Shown here: piece by piece, positions 57,348-64,000 of the stretch
How positions within the stretch are numbered: position 1 is the first letter of the stretch
How the letters are laid out: each line of letters opens with the position of its first letter
Origin: Providencia vermicola
GTDB taxonomy: Bacteria > Pseudomonadota > Gammaproteobacteria > Enterobacterales > Enterobacteriaceae
Assembly (NCBI RefSeq): GCF_020381325.1
Contig: NZ_JAGSPI010000001.1
Coordinates: 62,001-126,000, forward strand
Length of the DNA stretch: 64,000 nucleotides
Direction of reading: 5' to 3'
Notes under the pieces: generated by a model
Databases searched by the model: none
What the model was told of the DNA's origin: nothing
The model's input: the letters and a program-made list of their open reading frames with translations, nothing else
Made by a program: the position numbers and the translations under genes

Positions 57348-58353
57348 AATGCAATAATGGCGAGGTTGTGTGTTCCATTGCACCGCTTTGATACAATAAA
57401 ATGCCCATCAAGACAAACAGCACTCCAGCGATGATTTTGAGTGAAATTACCCAATATGGTGAGAGTTGAACACCTTTTAGACGTGAAACGCGCAATGCAT
57501 TATCTCGCATAAGATGAACAAACACCGCAATCAAACAGATGGTTAATGCTGTGCCGACAGCCATCATTAGCGCAGCAATCATTCCCCACACATAGGCATC
57601 AATCACATACGAAAAAAGCAGTACCAAAATGGCGCCTGAGCATGGGCGGATCCCCATTGAAAGAATAATCAGTAGCTTACTTTTGAACCCTGCTTGTAGC
57701 TGATCAGATTGAACAACATGTTGATGCCCACACGCGCAGCTAGACGACTCAGCTTGCACTTTGTGATAAATAATTTTTGATTGGGATTGATTCAGTGGTT
57801 GTTTGCTTCGTAATGTTAAAGCGGCTAATTTTTTTGGTTTGCTGATTTGCCAAAAACGGCGAATCGCACTGACACAAAGAAATACGCCTAGCAAGATCAC
57901 AAAAACGTAGCTGATTTGCTCTGCATAAGCACTGGCTTGGTTCAGGTGTTTAGTGGAGAGCTGGAATAAAATGAGTACAAAAGAAACCAGTAAAATGGCG
58001 ACTAACCCCTGTAATAGGGATGCGAATAAGCTAATTACGACACTTTGTTTTAAATGAGTGGCTTGTGTGGCGATATAGGTGGTGATGATTAATTTACCGT
58101 GTCCTGGCCCAAGCGCGTGTAAAAAACCATAAGCAAAGCTGGCAATGACCAATAATCCCCCAGCATAAAATGGGCGAGTTGCTGTTTCTTGAAGTAGGTA
58201 AGATAGCCCTTGGTTTAATTGTTTTTGCCAAACAATACTCAGTTGTAACCATGAGCTCCAATGGATGTAAACCTGCAAGGCGCAATACGCTATAAGCACT
58301 AATAAGATAACTGCACCGAGCCACTTTTGGTTACGCAACGCAATTAAGGGCAT
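57346..58353 (-). CDS. NicO family nickel/cobalt transporter-like membrane protein
   Basis: This 335-residue membrane protein of the NicO/RcnA superfamily has about six to seven spans. The metal-path motif HALGPGHGK is at residues 79-87, and a second conserved motif, GIRPCSGAILVLLF, lies in the C-terminal half. A cytoplasmic or loop segment SSCACGHQH (near 206) is rich in possible metal ligands. Family members export Ni/Co, but many pair with a DUF1007 partner, as here (10-base overlap with the upstream gene), and have unproven substrates. Confidence 0.87.
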   Translation of the reverse strand: MPLIALRNQKWLGAVILLVLIAYCALQVYIHWSSWLQLSIVWQKQLNQGLSYLLQETATRPFYAGGLLVIASFAYGFLHALGPGHGKLIITTYIATQATHLKQSVVISLFASLLQGLVAILLVSFVLILFQLSTKHLNQASAYAEQISYVFVILLGVFLCVSAIRRFWQISKPKKLAALTLRSKQPLNQSQSKIIYHKVQAESSSCACGHQHVVQSDQLQAGFKSKLLIILSMGIRPCSGAILVLLFSYVIDAYVWGMIAALMMAVGTALTICLIAVFVHLMRDNALRVSRLKGVQLSPYWVISLKIIAGVLFVLMGILLYQSGAMEHTTSPLLH

Positions 58354-58976
58354 TGGATATCCACCTGTTGTGCAAATTGCTTACCAAGTGCTAAGTCTTC
58401 ATCTGGTGTATCATTTTTGTCTAATGAAAAGGCATAGGCACGCATGGAGTCAGTAATATCGGCTTCTTTTAATGCCAACTTGCAGGTCGCGGCAAGCTCC
58501 ATAGGTAATGTAATTTGCTGCGGGTTTTGGTAGGTCATACTGACATAAAATGAAGGGTCGTAGGTTTGGAGAGTCACATGGGAGTTTTTAATTGGTAGCG
58601 GCTGCATAAATGACGCAGTGAAGTAAAACACGAGAGAAAAACCGTCTTTTCCCAGATGATAGTTATCGGGTATGCGCTTAAAACTGACTTTTTTCCCTTG
58701 ATAATAGAAATCAGTGAAATAATCCTGAATTAATACATTCGCCATCACAATGGCTTCTTGTTGCTTCCAGCGTGGATCATCCTTTTTTACCCCTTTGAGT
58801 TCATACAGAATATCTGCAGAGGTCATCGGGTCCATCTTCCAAACATAATTTATCCCCGAATAGTTATCTTGTTTGGTTTCAAGGGTCATTTTCATTTCAA
58901 TAAAACTGTGAGGATGAGCCGCTACCTGCGGTGCGACAAGAGATAACATAATAAAAAAGAGAGGGAATAATCGCAT
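58344..58976 (-). CDS. DUF1007 family periplasmic protein
   Basis: This 210-residue DUF1007 protein has a signal peptide (MRLFPLFFIMLSLVAPQVAA) directly followed by HPHSFIEMKM, a conserved histidine-rich N terminus that could bind metal once exposed. The body has YVWKMDPMTSADILYEL and the PLPIKNSHVTLQTYDPSFYVSM region. It overlaps and precedes the NicO transporter gene, so the two form one operon. A periplasmic metal-handling role for the transporter is inferred from this pairing, not proven. Confidence 0.85.
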   Translation of the reverse strand: MRLFPLFFIMLSLVAPQVAAHPHSFIEMKMTLETKQDNYSGINYVWKMDPMTSADILYELKGVKKDDPRWKQQEAIVMANVLIQDYFTDFYYQGKKVSFKRIPDNYHLGKDGFSLVFYFTASFMQPLPIKNSHVTLQTYDPSFYVSMTYQNPQQITLPMELAATCKLALKEADITDSMRAYAFSLDKNDTPDEDLALGKQFAQQVDIQCP

Positions 58977-59008
58977 TATTTCTACTATTTAAAGGTGGTA
59001 AATTAATA

Positions 59009-59020
59009 ATGTTATAACAT
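59009..59020. promoter_or_regulatory. Palindrome upstream of the DUF1007/NicO operon
   Basis: ATGTTATAACAT is a perfect 12-base palindrome 32 bases before the DUF1007 start. It resembles the half sites of a zinc-regulator (Zur) box but lacks the three extra central bases of the usual consensus, so the regulator is uncertain. Confidence 0.4.
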
Positions 59021-59253
59021 AACGAAATGAAATCGTGAATCATCAAATGTCACTAGGATGCCGTTAATTATGTAAGGAAATAATAATTTAAACGTTTTAA
59101 TCATATTTCAATAACAATCCCACTTAAAATAAAGGGTTTTTTATTAACACAATAACAGCGATAATATGAATAAATAATCTCATGCAGTTGTGTTTAACAG
59201 TCATCAGGTTAATTGTTTAAATATTAGTTAGTTACAAAGGAAAAGAGAACACC

Positions 59254-60300
59254 ATGCCAGTGTTACATAACCAAGTTTCAAATAAAATACTCAAAGAACG
59301 CATGTTGGCTGAAACTGAGCCACGCACCACTATTTCTTTCTATAAGTATTTTAATATTGAAGACCCAGCTGTCTTTCGTAATGAATGGTATCAACAATTC
59401 AAAGCGTTAAACGTATTTGGCCGTGTGTACATTGCCAAAGAGGGCATTAATGCACAGATTAGCGTGCCAGCGTCCAATGTTGACGCATTACGTGAACTAA
59501 TTTATCGCACAGATCCTGCATTGAATGATTTGCGCTTAAATATTGCTATTGATGATGATGGGAAATCGTTCTGGGTTCTGCGTATGAAAGTGCGTGATCG
59601 CGTGGTTGCTGATGGCATTGACGATGAGACATTTAACCCTGCAAATACTGGGCAATATCTCAAAGCGCACGAAGTGAATGCAATGATTGATGACCCGAAT
59701 ACTGTATTTGTTGATATGCGTAATCATTATGAATATGAAGTGGGTCACTTTGAAAATGCGATAGAAGTTCCATCTGATACTTTTAGAGAACAGCTTCCGA
59801 TGGCAGTGGAAATGCTGCAAGAGCAAAAAGATAAAAACGTTGTAATGTATTGTACTGGCGGTATTCGTTGTGAAAAAGCGAGTGCTTACATGCTGCATAA
59901 CGGCTTTAAAAACGTCTATCACGTGGAAGGCGGTATTATTGAGTATGCACGTAAAGCCAAAGAACAAGGCTTACCTTTGCGTTTTAAAGGGAAAAACTTT
60001 GTTTTTGATAACCGTATGGGCGAACGTATTACGGATGACATGTTAGCGCACTGCCACCAGTGTGGGGCACCTTGTGATTCACACACAAACTGCCGCAATG
60101 ATGGTTGCCATCTACTGTTCATCCAATGCCCAACTTGCGCTGAAAAATACGAAGGTTGCTGTAGTGCTGCATGCAATGAAGAAATGAAACTACCAGAGCA
60201 AGAACAGCGTGCTCGCCGTGCAGGCCGTGAAGTGAGCAATAAAATATTTAATAAATCCCGCCACCGTTTATCAGATGGCTTATTAAATAGCGATAGCTAA
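59254..60300 (+). CDS. trhO: tRNA uridine(34) hydroxylase TrhO (YceA)
   Basis: TrhO hydroxylates the wobble uridine of certain tRNAs on the way to 5-methoxyuridine or cmo5U-type modifications. The 348-residue protein has an N-terminal [18 protein letters not shown] domain. A rhodanese domain follows with the active-site cysteine in [13 protein letters not shown], and a C-terminal Cys-rich part has [14 protein letters not shown] and [24 protein letters not shown] precedes the ATG. In E. coli it is next to lpxL; here the ttr block lies between them. Confidence 0.96.
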   Translation: MPVLHNQVSNKILKERMLAETEPRTTISFYKYFNIEDPAVFRNEWYQQFKALNVFGRVYIAKEGINAQISVPASNVDALRELIYRTDPALNDLRLNIAIDDDGKSFWVLRMKVRDRVVADGIDDETFNPANTGQYLKAHEVNAMIDDPNTVFVDMRNHYEYEVGHFENAIEVPSDTFREQLPMAVEMLQEQKDKNVVMYCTGGIRCEKASAYMLHNGFKNVYHVEGGIIEYARKAKEQGLPLRFKGKNFVFDNRMGERITDDMLAHCHQCGAPCDSHTNCRNDGCHLLFIQCPTCAEKYEGCCSAACNEEMKLPEQEQRARRAGREVSNKIFNKSRHRLSDGLLNSDS

Positions 60301-60324
60301 TTGAGTATAATACTAAAAAGGTAG

Positions 60325-60473
60325 AAGCCCTTTTCAGGGCTTTGAGGTTGTTGACAAAGCAGGATAAAATCGTGGTTTTTCCTGCTTTGTGTTATCAGTC
60401 GAAAATCAATAAATTGATTTTCCTTGTCTATTTTCAAAACCAATCCAACCTGCAGTCAAACCTAATCGGTTTG
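60325..60473 (+). other. Cluster of hairpins after trhO
   Basis: Four stems occur in succession. AAGCCCT / AGGGCTT is at 60325-60331 / 60336-60342, and ACAAAGCAGGA / TCCTGCTTTGT at 60354-60364 / 60380-60390. GAAAATCAAT / ATTGATTTTC is at 60401-60410 / 60413-60422, and CAAACC / GGTTTG at 60457-60462 / 60468-60473. A fifth, the terminator, follows. The first hairpin is nearly repeated by the last. This may be a structured 3' UTR or a small RNA; there is no coding signal. Confidence 0.6.
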
Positions 60474-60484
60474 TCAGCAGTCTG

Positions 60485-60506
60485 AAGCCCTTTTTCAGGG
60501 CTTTTT
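60485..60506 (+). terminator. Intrinsic terminator downstream of trhO
   Basis: A 7-bp stem AAGCCCT / AGGGCTT (60485-60491 / 60497-60503) with a TTTTC loop is followed by TTTTT. It almost duplicates the hairpin at 60325-60342 but has the better T tract, and it abuts the stop of the convergent LuxR-type gene. Confidence 0.8.
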
Positions 60507-60508
60507 AC

Positions 60509-61102
60509 TTAGTATAAATATTTAAATACATTATAAATAAAGAAAAGCTCTATTCTGTTTTTAACGAAAACCTTGCTTGCTATATGGCGTTTTTGTGAAT
60601 AAACCGTGCTATTACTTATCCCTAATTTCTTAGAGATAATATGGTTTGGTATTTCATTCATCCAATTGCTAATTATTTTTTGCTCCTTGGCAGTAAATAT
60701 AGAGGTGTCTGTGTTATTCGCTAATTTTGTTATTTTTTCTATTTGTGCATAATCATTAATTACTTTATCCAATGTTTTAATAATAATGTTTTTGGATAAA
60801 ATAAAGAAATTATCTTTTAATAATAGTGGGTTATCTGTTTGAGGGTAAGGGGCATTGATATAAATATAAAAACGAATATTATTTGATATGCTTAGTAACC
60901 CTTGTAAGGTTGGACAATAATTTGAGTAGTGGCAATAATAGGTTAAATTAACAAGAACAATGTTTGGTGAGTTTTTATTTATGAATTTAATAGCATCACC
61001 CAAACAGCCAGTGCTAATAAAATTTAAATTCTTATTCTTTGATAAATATTCAGTAATACCAAGTCTCGTGTAATAACACTCATCAATAACTAATATTTTC
61101 AT
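60509..61102 (-). CDS. LuxR-type regulator with atypical receiver domain
   Basis: This 197-residue protein is built like a NarL/FixJ response regulator: an N-terminal receiver-like domain (MKILVIDECYYTRLGITEYL) and a C-terminal LuxR helix-turn-helix (about 135-190, FTAKEQKIISNWMNEIPNHIISKKLGISNSTVYSQKRHI). The phospho-acceptor position is Asn52 (IVLVNLTYY) instead of Asp, so it is probably not controlled by ordinary phosphorylation. It is very AT-rich compared with its core neighbours, which suggests acquisition. Its target is unknown. Confidence 0.82.
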   Translation of the reverse strand: MKILVIDECYYTRLGITEYLSKNKNLNFISTGCLGDAIKFINKNSPNIVLVNLTYYCHYSNYCPTLQGLLSISNNIRFYIYINAPYPQTDNPLLLKDNFFILSKNIIIKTLDKVINDYAQIEKITKLANNTDTSIFTAKEQKIISNWMNEIPNHIISKKLGISNSTVYSQKRHIASKVFVKNRIELFFIYNVFKYLY

Positions 61103-61277
61103 TGGGAACGTCCTTGTTCGAAAGAGTATTACAATAAATTGGAATAGCTAGTGATGTCAACTGATTAATAATAAAAATAGAAAATGTTGTCGTTAATTTA
61201 AATTAATCAATTTATAAAAATAAAATGAGCTAAAGTAGTTATATAATATATAACTACTTTATTGAAAGGCTATAAAT

Positions 61278-61313
61278 TTAAAAAATGGATATCTACGATT
61301 CAAATATCCATTT
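61278..61313 (-). terminator. Terminator of bssS
   Basis: On the minus strand a 10-bp stem AAATGGATAT / ATATCCATTT (61313-61304 / 61292-61283) is followed by a T-rich run. It starts 7 bases past the bssS stop. Confidence 0.75.
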
Positions 61314-61319
61314 AAGGAT

Positions 61320-61574
61320 TTAGTGGGTCTTAAAATTAAACTCGATATATTCCCCAGACTCTATCTTATCCACGCCAGCTTGAAGAATACCAATCAATTG
61401 TTTTGCGACATCCGTGGTAAGCCACATGGTTTTATCCACGACAGCATCGCCTGAGTTTTTATCTTGTTCGGGGAGGTAGTGCAAACGTAACATCATGGCA
61501 TCATAGGCATCTACGGTGCTAATGTCCCAGCCAACAACTGGATGAGTTTGAATAACATCATTTTTTCTATTCAT
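61320..61574 (-). CDS. bssS: Biofilm formation regulator BssS
   Basis: BssS is a small regulator affecting biofilm formation and indole/AI-2 related gene expression in E. coli. The 84-residue length is identical, and VIQTHPVVGWDISTVDAYDA, MMLRLHY and LWLTTDVA-like MWLTTDVAKQLIGILQAG match closely. AGGAGG lies 8 bases before the ATG. Position near pyrC is conserved. In E. coli dinI lies between them, but no dinI is found in the 232-base gap here. Confidence 0.94.
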   Translation of the reverse strand: MNRKNDVIQTHPVVGWDISTVDAYDAMMLRLHYLPEQDKNSGDAVVDKTMWLTTDVAKQLIGILQAGVDKIESGEYIEFNFKTH

Positions 61575-61806
61575 AAAAACCTCCTAATCAAACAGCGTGA
61601 TAAATAATAAATATCTATAACTGACTAAGAGCAAAGTTCTTGGAATGAATCCACTTTCAGTATAAGGAGATTTCACTAATAAGGAAGTAAATAAAATATT
61701 TTTTTGTATAAATGACAGTAAATGCACAAATAAAGTGAATATAGCTGGGGCTCGTAGAGGGAAGCGATAGCAACTTCCCCATGACGATAAAAGAGATCTT
61801 TAGTGT

Positions 61807-62856
61807 TTATTTAGCGATAGCGATTGACCAGCGAGAATCTTCACCTGCTAAGAACGGGATCAATTTATCATTACAGCAATCAATAGATTCACAAGTAATA
61901 TTTGGTTCTTTAGTCAGGGTTATATGGCCTTCATTCACAGGCAAATTATAGAATTTAGGGCCATTCAATGAGCAAAATGCTTCAAAGTGCGCTAAAGCAT
62001 CGAGTTCTTCAAACACAGTCGCATAAGCGGCCAGTGCGGTTGGTGCATTAAATACGCCAGCACATCCGCAAGCGGCTTCTTTGCGTGATTGCACATGTGG
62101 AGCGGTATCTGTTCCTAGGAAGAAGCGATCACAACCCGATGCAACAGCAGAACGAAGTGCTTCTTGGTGAATGTTACGTTTTAAAATTGGTAAACAGAAC
62201 AAGTGCGGTCTTACACCACCGACTAACATATGATTACGGTTAAACATCAGGTGCTGAGGCGTTAGCGTCGCAGCGGTAAATTCGTTGGCATCCAGAACAT
62301 ATTGTGCAGCTTCTTTTGTTGTGATGTGTTCGAAAACCACCTTTAAGTTTGGAAATTGGGCACGTAATGGCTGCATGACTTGTTCAATAAACAGTGCTTC
62401 TCGGTCAAAAATATCAATATGGTTCGCGGTGACTTCACCGTGAATCAATAGCGGCATACCTGCTTTTTCCATTGCTGCCAGAACAGGATAAATTTTCTTA
62501 ATATCAGAAACCCCATGGCTTGAGTTGGTTGTTGCATTAGCAGGATATAATTTGCATGCAGTAAACACCCCTTCTTGAAAGCCACGGATGAGTTCAGCGG
62601 AGTCGGTTCCATCGGTAAGATAACAGGTCATCAACGGGGTAAATTGGTGCCCTTGTGGCACAGCCTGAATAATGCGCTCACGATATGCTTTTGCGGCTGC
62701 GACAGTAGTGACGGGAGGAACTAAATTTGGCATCACAATTGCGCGGCCAAAAAACTCACTGGTGTAGGGAACGACCGTTTTTAACATATCATCATCGCGA
62801 AAATGAACATGCCAATCATCAGGGCGGCGAATCGTTAGGGTAGTTACAGTAGTCAT
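61807..62856 (-). CDS. pyrC: Dihydroorotase
   Basis: PyrC closes carbamoyl aspartate to dihydroorotate in pyrimidine synthesis. The 349-residue class II enzyme has the zinc-binding HVH (HXH) motif in [11 protein letters not shown], the carboxylated lysine in [16 protein letters not shown], further histidines in LIHGEV and FEHITTKEA, and the catalytic Asp in FLGTDTAPH. Conserved [15 protein letters not shown] is present. The leader carries GGAG 11 bases before the start. Leader-based start switching is known for enterobacterial pyrC but was not demonstrated here. Confidence 0.97.
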   Translation of the reverse strand: MTTVTTLTIRRPDDWHVHFRDDDMLKTVVPYTSEFFGRAIVMPNLVPPVTTVAAAKAYRERIIQAVPQGHQFTPLMTCYLTDGTDSAELIRGFQEGVFTACKLYPANATTNSSHGVSDIKKIYPVLAAMEKAGMPLLIHGEVTANHIDIFDREALFIEQVMQPLRAQFPNLKVVFEHITTKEAAQYVLDANEFTAATLTPQHLMFNRNHMLVGGVRPHLFCLPILKRNIHQEALRSAVASGCDRFFLGTDTAPHVQSRKEAACGCAGVFNAPTALAAYATVFEELDALAHFEAFCSLNGPKFYNLPVNEGHITLTKEPNITCESIDCCNDKLIPFLAGEDSRWSIAIAK

Positions 62857-62991
62857 TAAACCGGCTCCATAAGGGAAGGTGAGTGATGAGCGAACGCTCA
62901 GGCCGGGAAAGAATGATAAAGCGAAAGGAGAAAAATAGCTATGGGAATTGATGATTAAATATTTTTTGAGAAAAATGATAAACGATAAAAA

Positions 62992-63027
62992 AGCAAAAAG
63001 CCTGCTTAAATTTCTTTAAGCAGGCTT
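62992..63027 (-). terminator. Terminator of tRNA-Asn
   Basis: A 13-bp stem (62998-63010 / 63015-63027, core AGCCTGCTTAAA) with a TTTC loop is followed on the minus strand by TTTTGCTTTTTT. It lies directly downstream of the tRNA. Confidence 0.9.
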
Positions 63028-63037
63028 CTCTAAATAT

Positions 63038-63113
63038 TGGCTCCTCCAGCTGGACTTGAACCAGCGACATACGGATTAACAGTCCGCCGTTCTACCGACT
63101 GAACTATGGAGGA
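63038..63113 (-). tRNA. tRNA-Asn (anticodon GUU)
   Basis: The 76-base minus-strand sequence folds into a cloverleaf with acceptor stem TCCTCCA / TGGAGGA, D loop AGTTCAGTCGGTAGA, anticodon loop CTGTTAA (GTT), T arm CTGGTTCAAGTCCAG and encoded CCA. It is close to E. coli tRNA-Asn. tRNA-Asn genes are common island targets, but no integrase is seen on either side. Confidence 0.97.
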
Positions 63114-63132
63114 ACTCCTTGGTACGCAGAGG

Positions 63133-63161
63133 ATATTAGCTTCCTCTAAAGGGATTGTCAA
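63133..63161 (-). promoter_or_regulatory. Sigma-70 promoter of tRNA-Asn
   Basis: On the minus strand TTGACA (63161-63156) and TAATAT (63138-63133) are separated by exactly 17 bases. The tRNA starts 20 bases after the -10 element. Confidence 0.85.
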
Positions 63162-63362
63162 AGGAGAATATCGAAAAAATGTTCGTTTGCCTGTTATCTG
63201 TGCGAACTGAGGGAAGTTTGATCGAAAATTATGTGGGAGCAATAAATTGAAGGTCAAATCGATAGAAAAAACATCAATTCCATGAAGAGCTTTATGTATT
63301 AAACGTATTGATTACAGTGGATAACAACAGGTAACCACTGTAATCACTTTTAATGATATCGG

Positions 63363-63806
63363 TTAACGCGGGATGACTAAAACGGGTTGAGAAATATCAT
63401 CTAATAAACTGCGAGTAACCGACGTATTCAGCCAGCGGCTAAATGACGAAAGGTGACGGTGGGAGATAATCAGTAAATCACAGTTGTGTTTTTCCATTTG
63501 TTTGGGGATTGTCTCGATAGGTGTTCCTGCGGCAAGCAGCCCCTGTGTTTTAAATCCCATATTCGTTAATGCGGTAGTGACATCTTTTAATTGTTTCTCC
63601 GCTAAGGCTTCTTCTCGCTGAGCCGCTGGGTATTCATCGCGTTCATCGCTATTTTCACTTAGTTTAGTGCGGCTTAGCGCAAAAGTACTATCGACAACGG
63701 TTAAGACAATGACATTATGAATACAGCCTGTCATACGTTGCATGAAATTGAGGGCATTACTGCTGTTTTCGAAGCTATCGACAGCCAACAATACATTATT
63801 AATCAT
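63363..63806 (-). CDS. Universal stress protein family protein
   Basis: This 147-residue UspA-domain protein begins INNVLLAVDSFENSSNALNF. The ATP-binding region is LLIISHRHLSSFSRWLNTSVTRSLLDDISQPVLVIPR, in which the usual GxxGxxxxxxxxxG(S/T) loop is poorly conserved, so nucleotide binding is doubtful. It lies just downstream of the siderophore-interacting protein gene with a 21-base gap, so the two may be co-transcribed. AGGAGA precedes the ATG. Confidence 0.85.
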   Translation of the reverse strand: MINNVLLAVDSFENSSNALNFMQRMTGCIHNVIVLTVVDSTFALSRTKLSENSDERDEYPAAQREEALAEKQLKDVTTALTNMGFKTQGLLAAGTPIETIPKQMEKHNCDLLIISHRHLSSFSRWLNTSVTRSLLDDISQPVLVIPR

Positions 63807-63827
63807 TTTTATCTCCTGATAAGCGAT

Positions 63828-64000
63828 TTACACCGCACCCTTAAAGTTAGATTCCCCTTTTTTCCAATAGCCTTTTGCGAAGAGTGAGGTTTTGGGGATC
63901 CCTCTTTCGTTGATAAAATGATTCTTCAAATAAACAGCAACTTGTTGCTCACAGGCTAACCAAACTTGGCCTGGCTCAGCAGGTAGAGCACATTGAGTAA
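63828..64000 (-). CDS. Siderophore-interacting protein, C-terminal part (truncated by window end)
   Basis: Only the last 57 codons are inside the window. The minus-strand translation reads PAEPGQVWLACEQQVAVYLK, then HFINERGIPKTSLFAKGYWKKG, and ends NFKGAV. This matches the C-terminal NAD(P)H-binding part of the SIP / ViuB / YqjH ferric-siderophore reductase family, especially the terminal GYWKKG. The full gene would continue beyond position 64000. These enzymes release iron from siderophores by reduction in the cytoplasm. Confidence 0.85.
   Translation of the reverse strand, partial: TQCALPAEPGQVWLACEQQVAVYLKNHFINERGIPKTSLFAKGYWKKGESNFKGAV

Noticed and set aside
59009..59020. Firm assignment of a Zur box
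   Set aside because: The palindrome lacks the extra central bases of the known enterobacterial Zur consensus, so only an unnamed palindrome is claimed.
60351..60390. Promoter for a small RNA in the hairpin cluster
   Set aside because: TTGACA at 60351-60356 is a consensus -35, but no -10 is found at 16-18 bases and the hexamer forms part of a hairpin stem.
1..64000. CRISPR array, prophage, transposase or toxin-antitoxin system
   Set aside because: No regularly spaced short repeats, integrase, transposase, phage structural genes or recognisable toxin-antitoxin pair were found on either strand; the only repeats are ERIC-like elements.

Overview
The window looks like chromosomal DNA of a member of the Morganellaceae, most likely Providencia (Proteus is the main alternative). 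The AT-rich composition, enterobacterial gene order, a Proteeae-type membrane L-amino acid deaminase, a tetrathionate respiration locus and ERIC-type repeats all point this way. This is judged from recognised protein families; no database search was made. I see no prophage, integrase, complete insertion sequence, CRISPR array or plasmid backbone.

Layout. (1) 0.16-10.6 kb is a conserved enterobacterial core block: matP, ompA, sulA, sxy, yccS, helD, mgsA, yccU, hspQ, acyP, tusE and tRNA-Ser(UGA). Compared with the E. coli order, yccF and rlmI are missing from their usual places. (2) 10.9-17.6 kb has a secreted hypothetical protein and a YnfC-like protein. They are followed by the glycerol-3-phosphate / glycerophosphodiester operon ugpBAECQ, which lies behind a long PhoB-box array. 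(3) 17.7-27.4 kb is an accessory mosaic: acetyltransferase, lipoprotein, molbindin, and a Crp/Fnr-type regulator divergent from an adenosine deaminase-like gene across a 44-bp perfect palindrome. It also holds quinone/flavin oxidoreductases (including mdaB), dkgB-yafC, and a TetR/RibD-like pair. (4) 28.0-32.7 kb is fdnGHI, the selenocysteine formate dehydrogenase-N operon, preceded by a consensus FNR site. (5) 32.7-45.0 kb holds acetyltransferases, a TetR-controlled HlyD/MFS efflux pair, agp, uspF, a Sel1-repeat protein, a thioesterase, the L-amino acid deaminase and a PhzF-like protein. (6) 45.1-49.6 kb holds a POT peptide transporter, mdtG with two tandem ERIC copies at its start, and lpxL. 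(7) 49.6-59.0 kb holds ttrRS-ttrBCA and a NicO/DUF1007 pair, placed between lpxL and trhO, which are neighbours in E. coli. (8) 59.2-64.0 kb returns to core order with trhO, bssS and pyrC, plus a LuxR-type regulator, tRNA-Asn, a UspA protein and the end of a siderophore-interacting protein.

How the genes work together. fdnGHI (formate oxidation) and ttrBCA (tetrathionate reduction) are the two ends of an anaerobic respiratory chain, and each has an FNR-like site upstream. ugpBAECQ scavenges glycerol phosphates under phosphate starvation. The 22-26 kb block (MdaB, flavodoxin-fold reductase, ABM-domain protein, DkgB) together with MgsA suggests quinone and carbonyl detoxification. SOS (sulA), heat-shock (hspQ) and Pho (ugpB) promoter elements can be read directly. 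The less ordinary features are the 44-bp palindrome with its divergent pair, the phased PhoB array, the twin TetR operators, the tandem ERIC copies, and the hairpin-dense gap after trhO.
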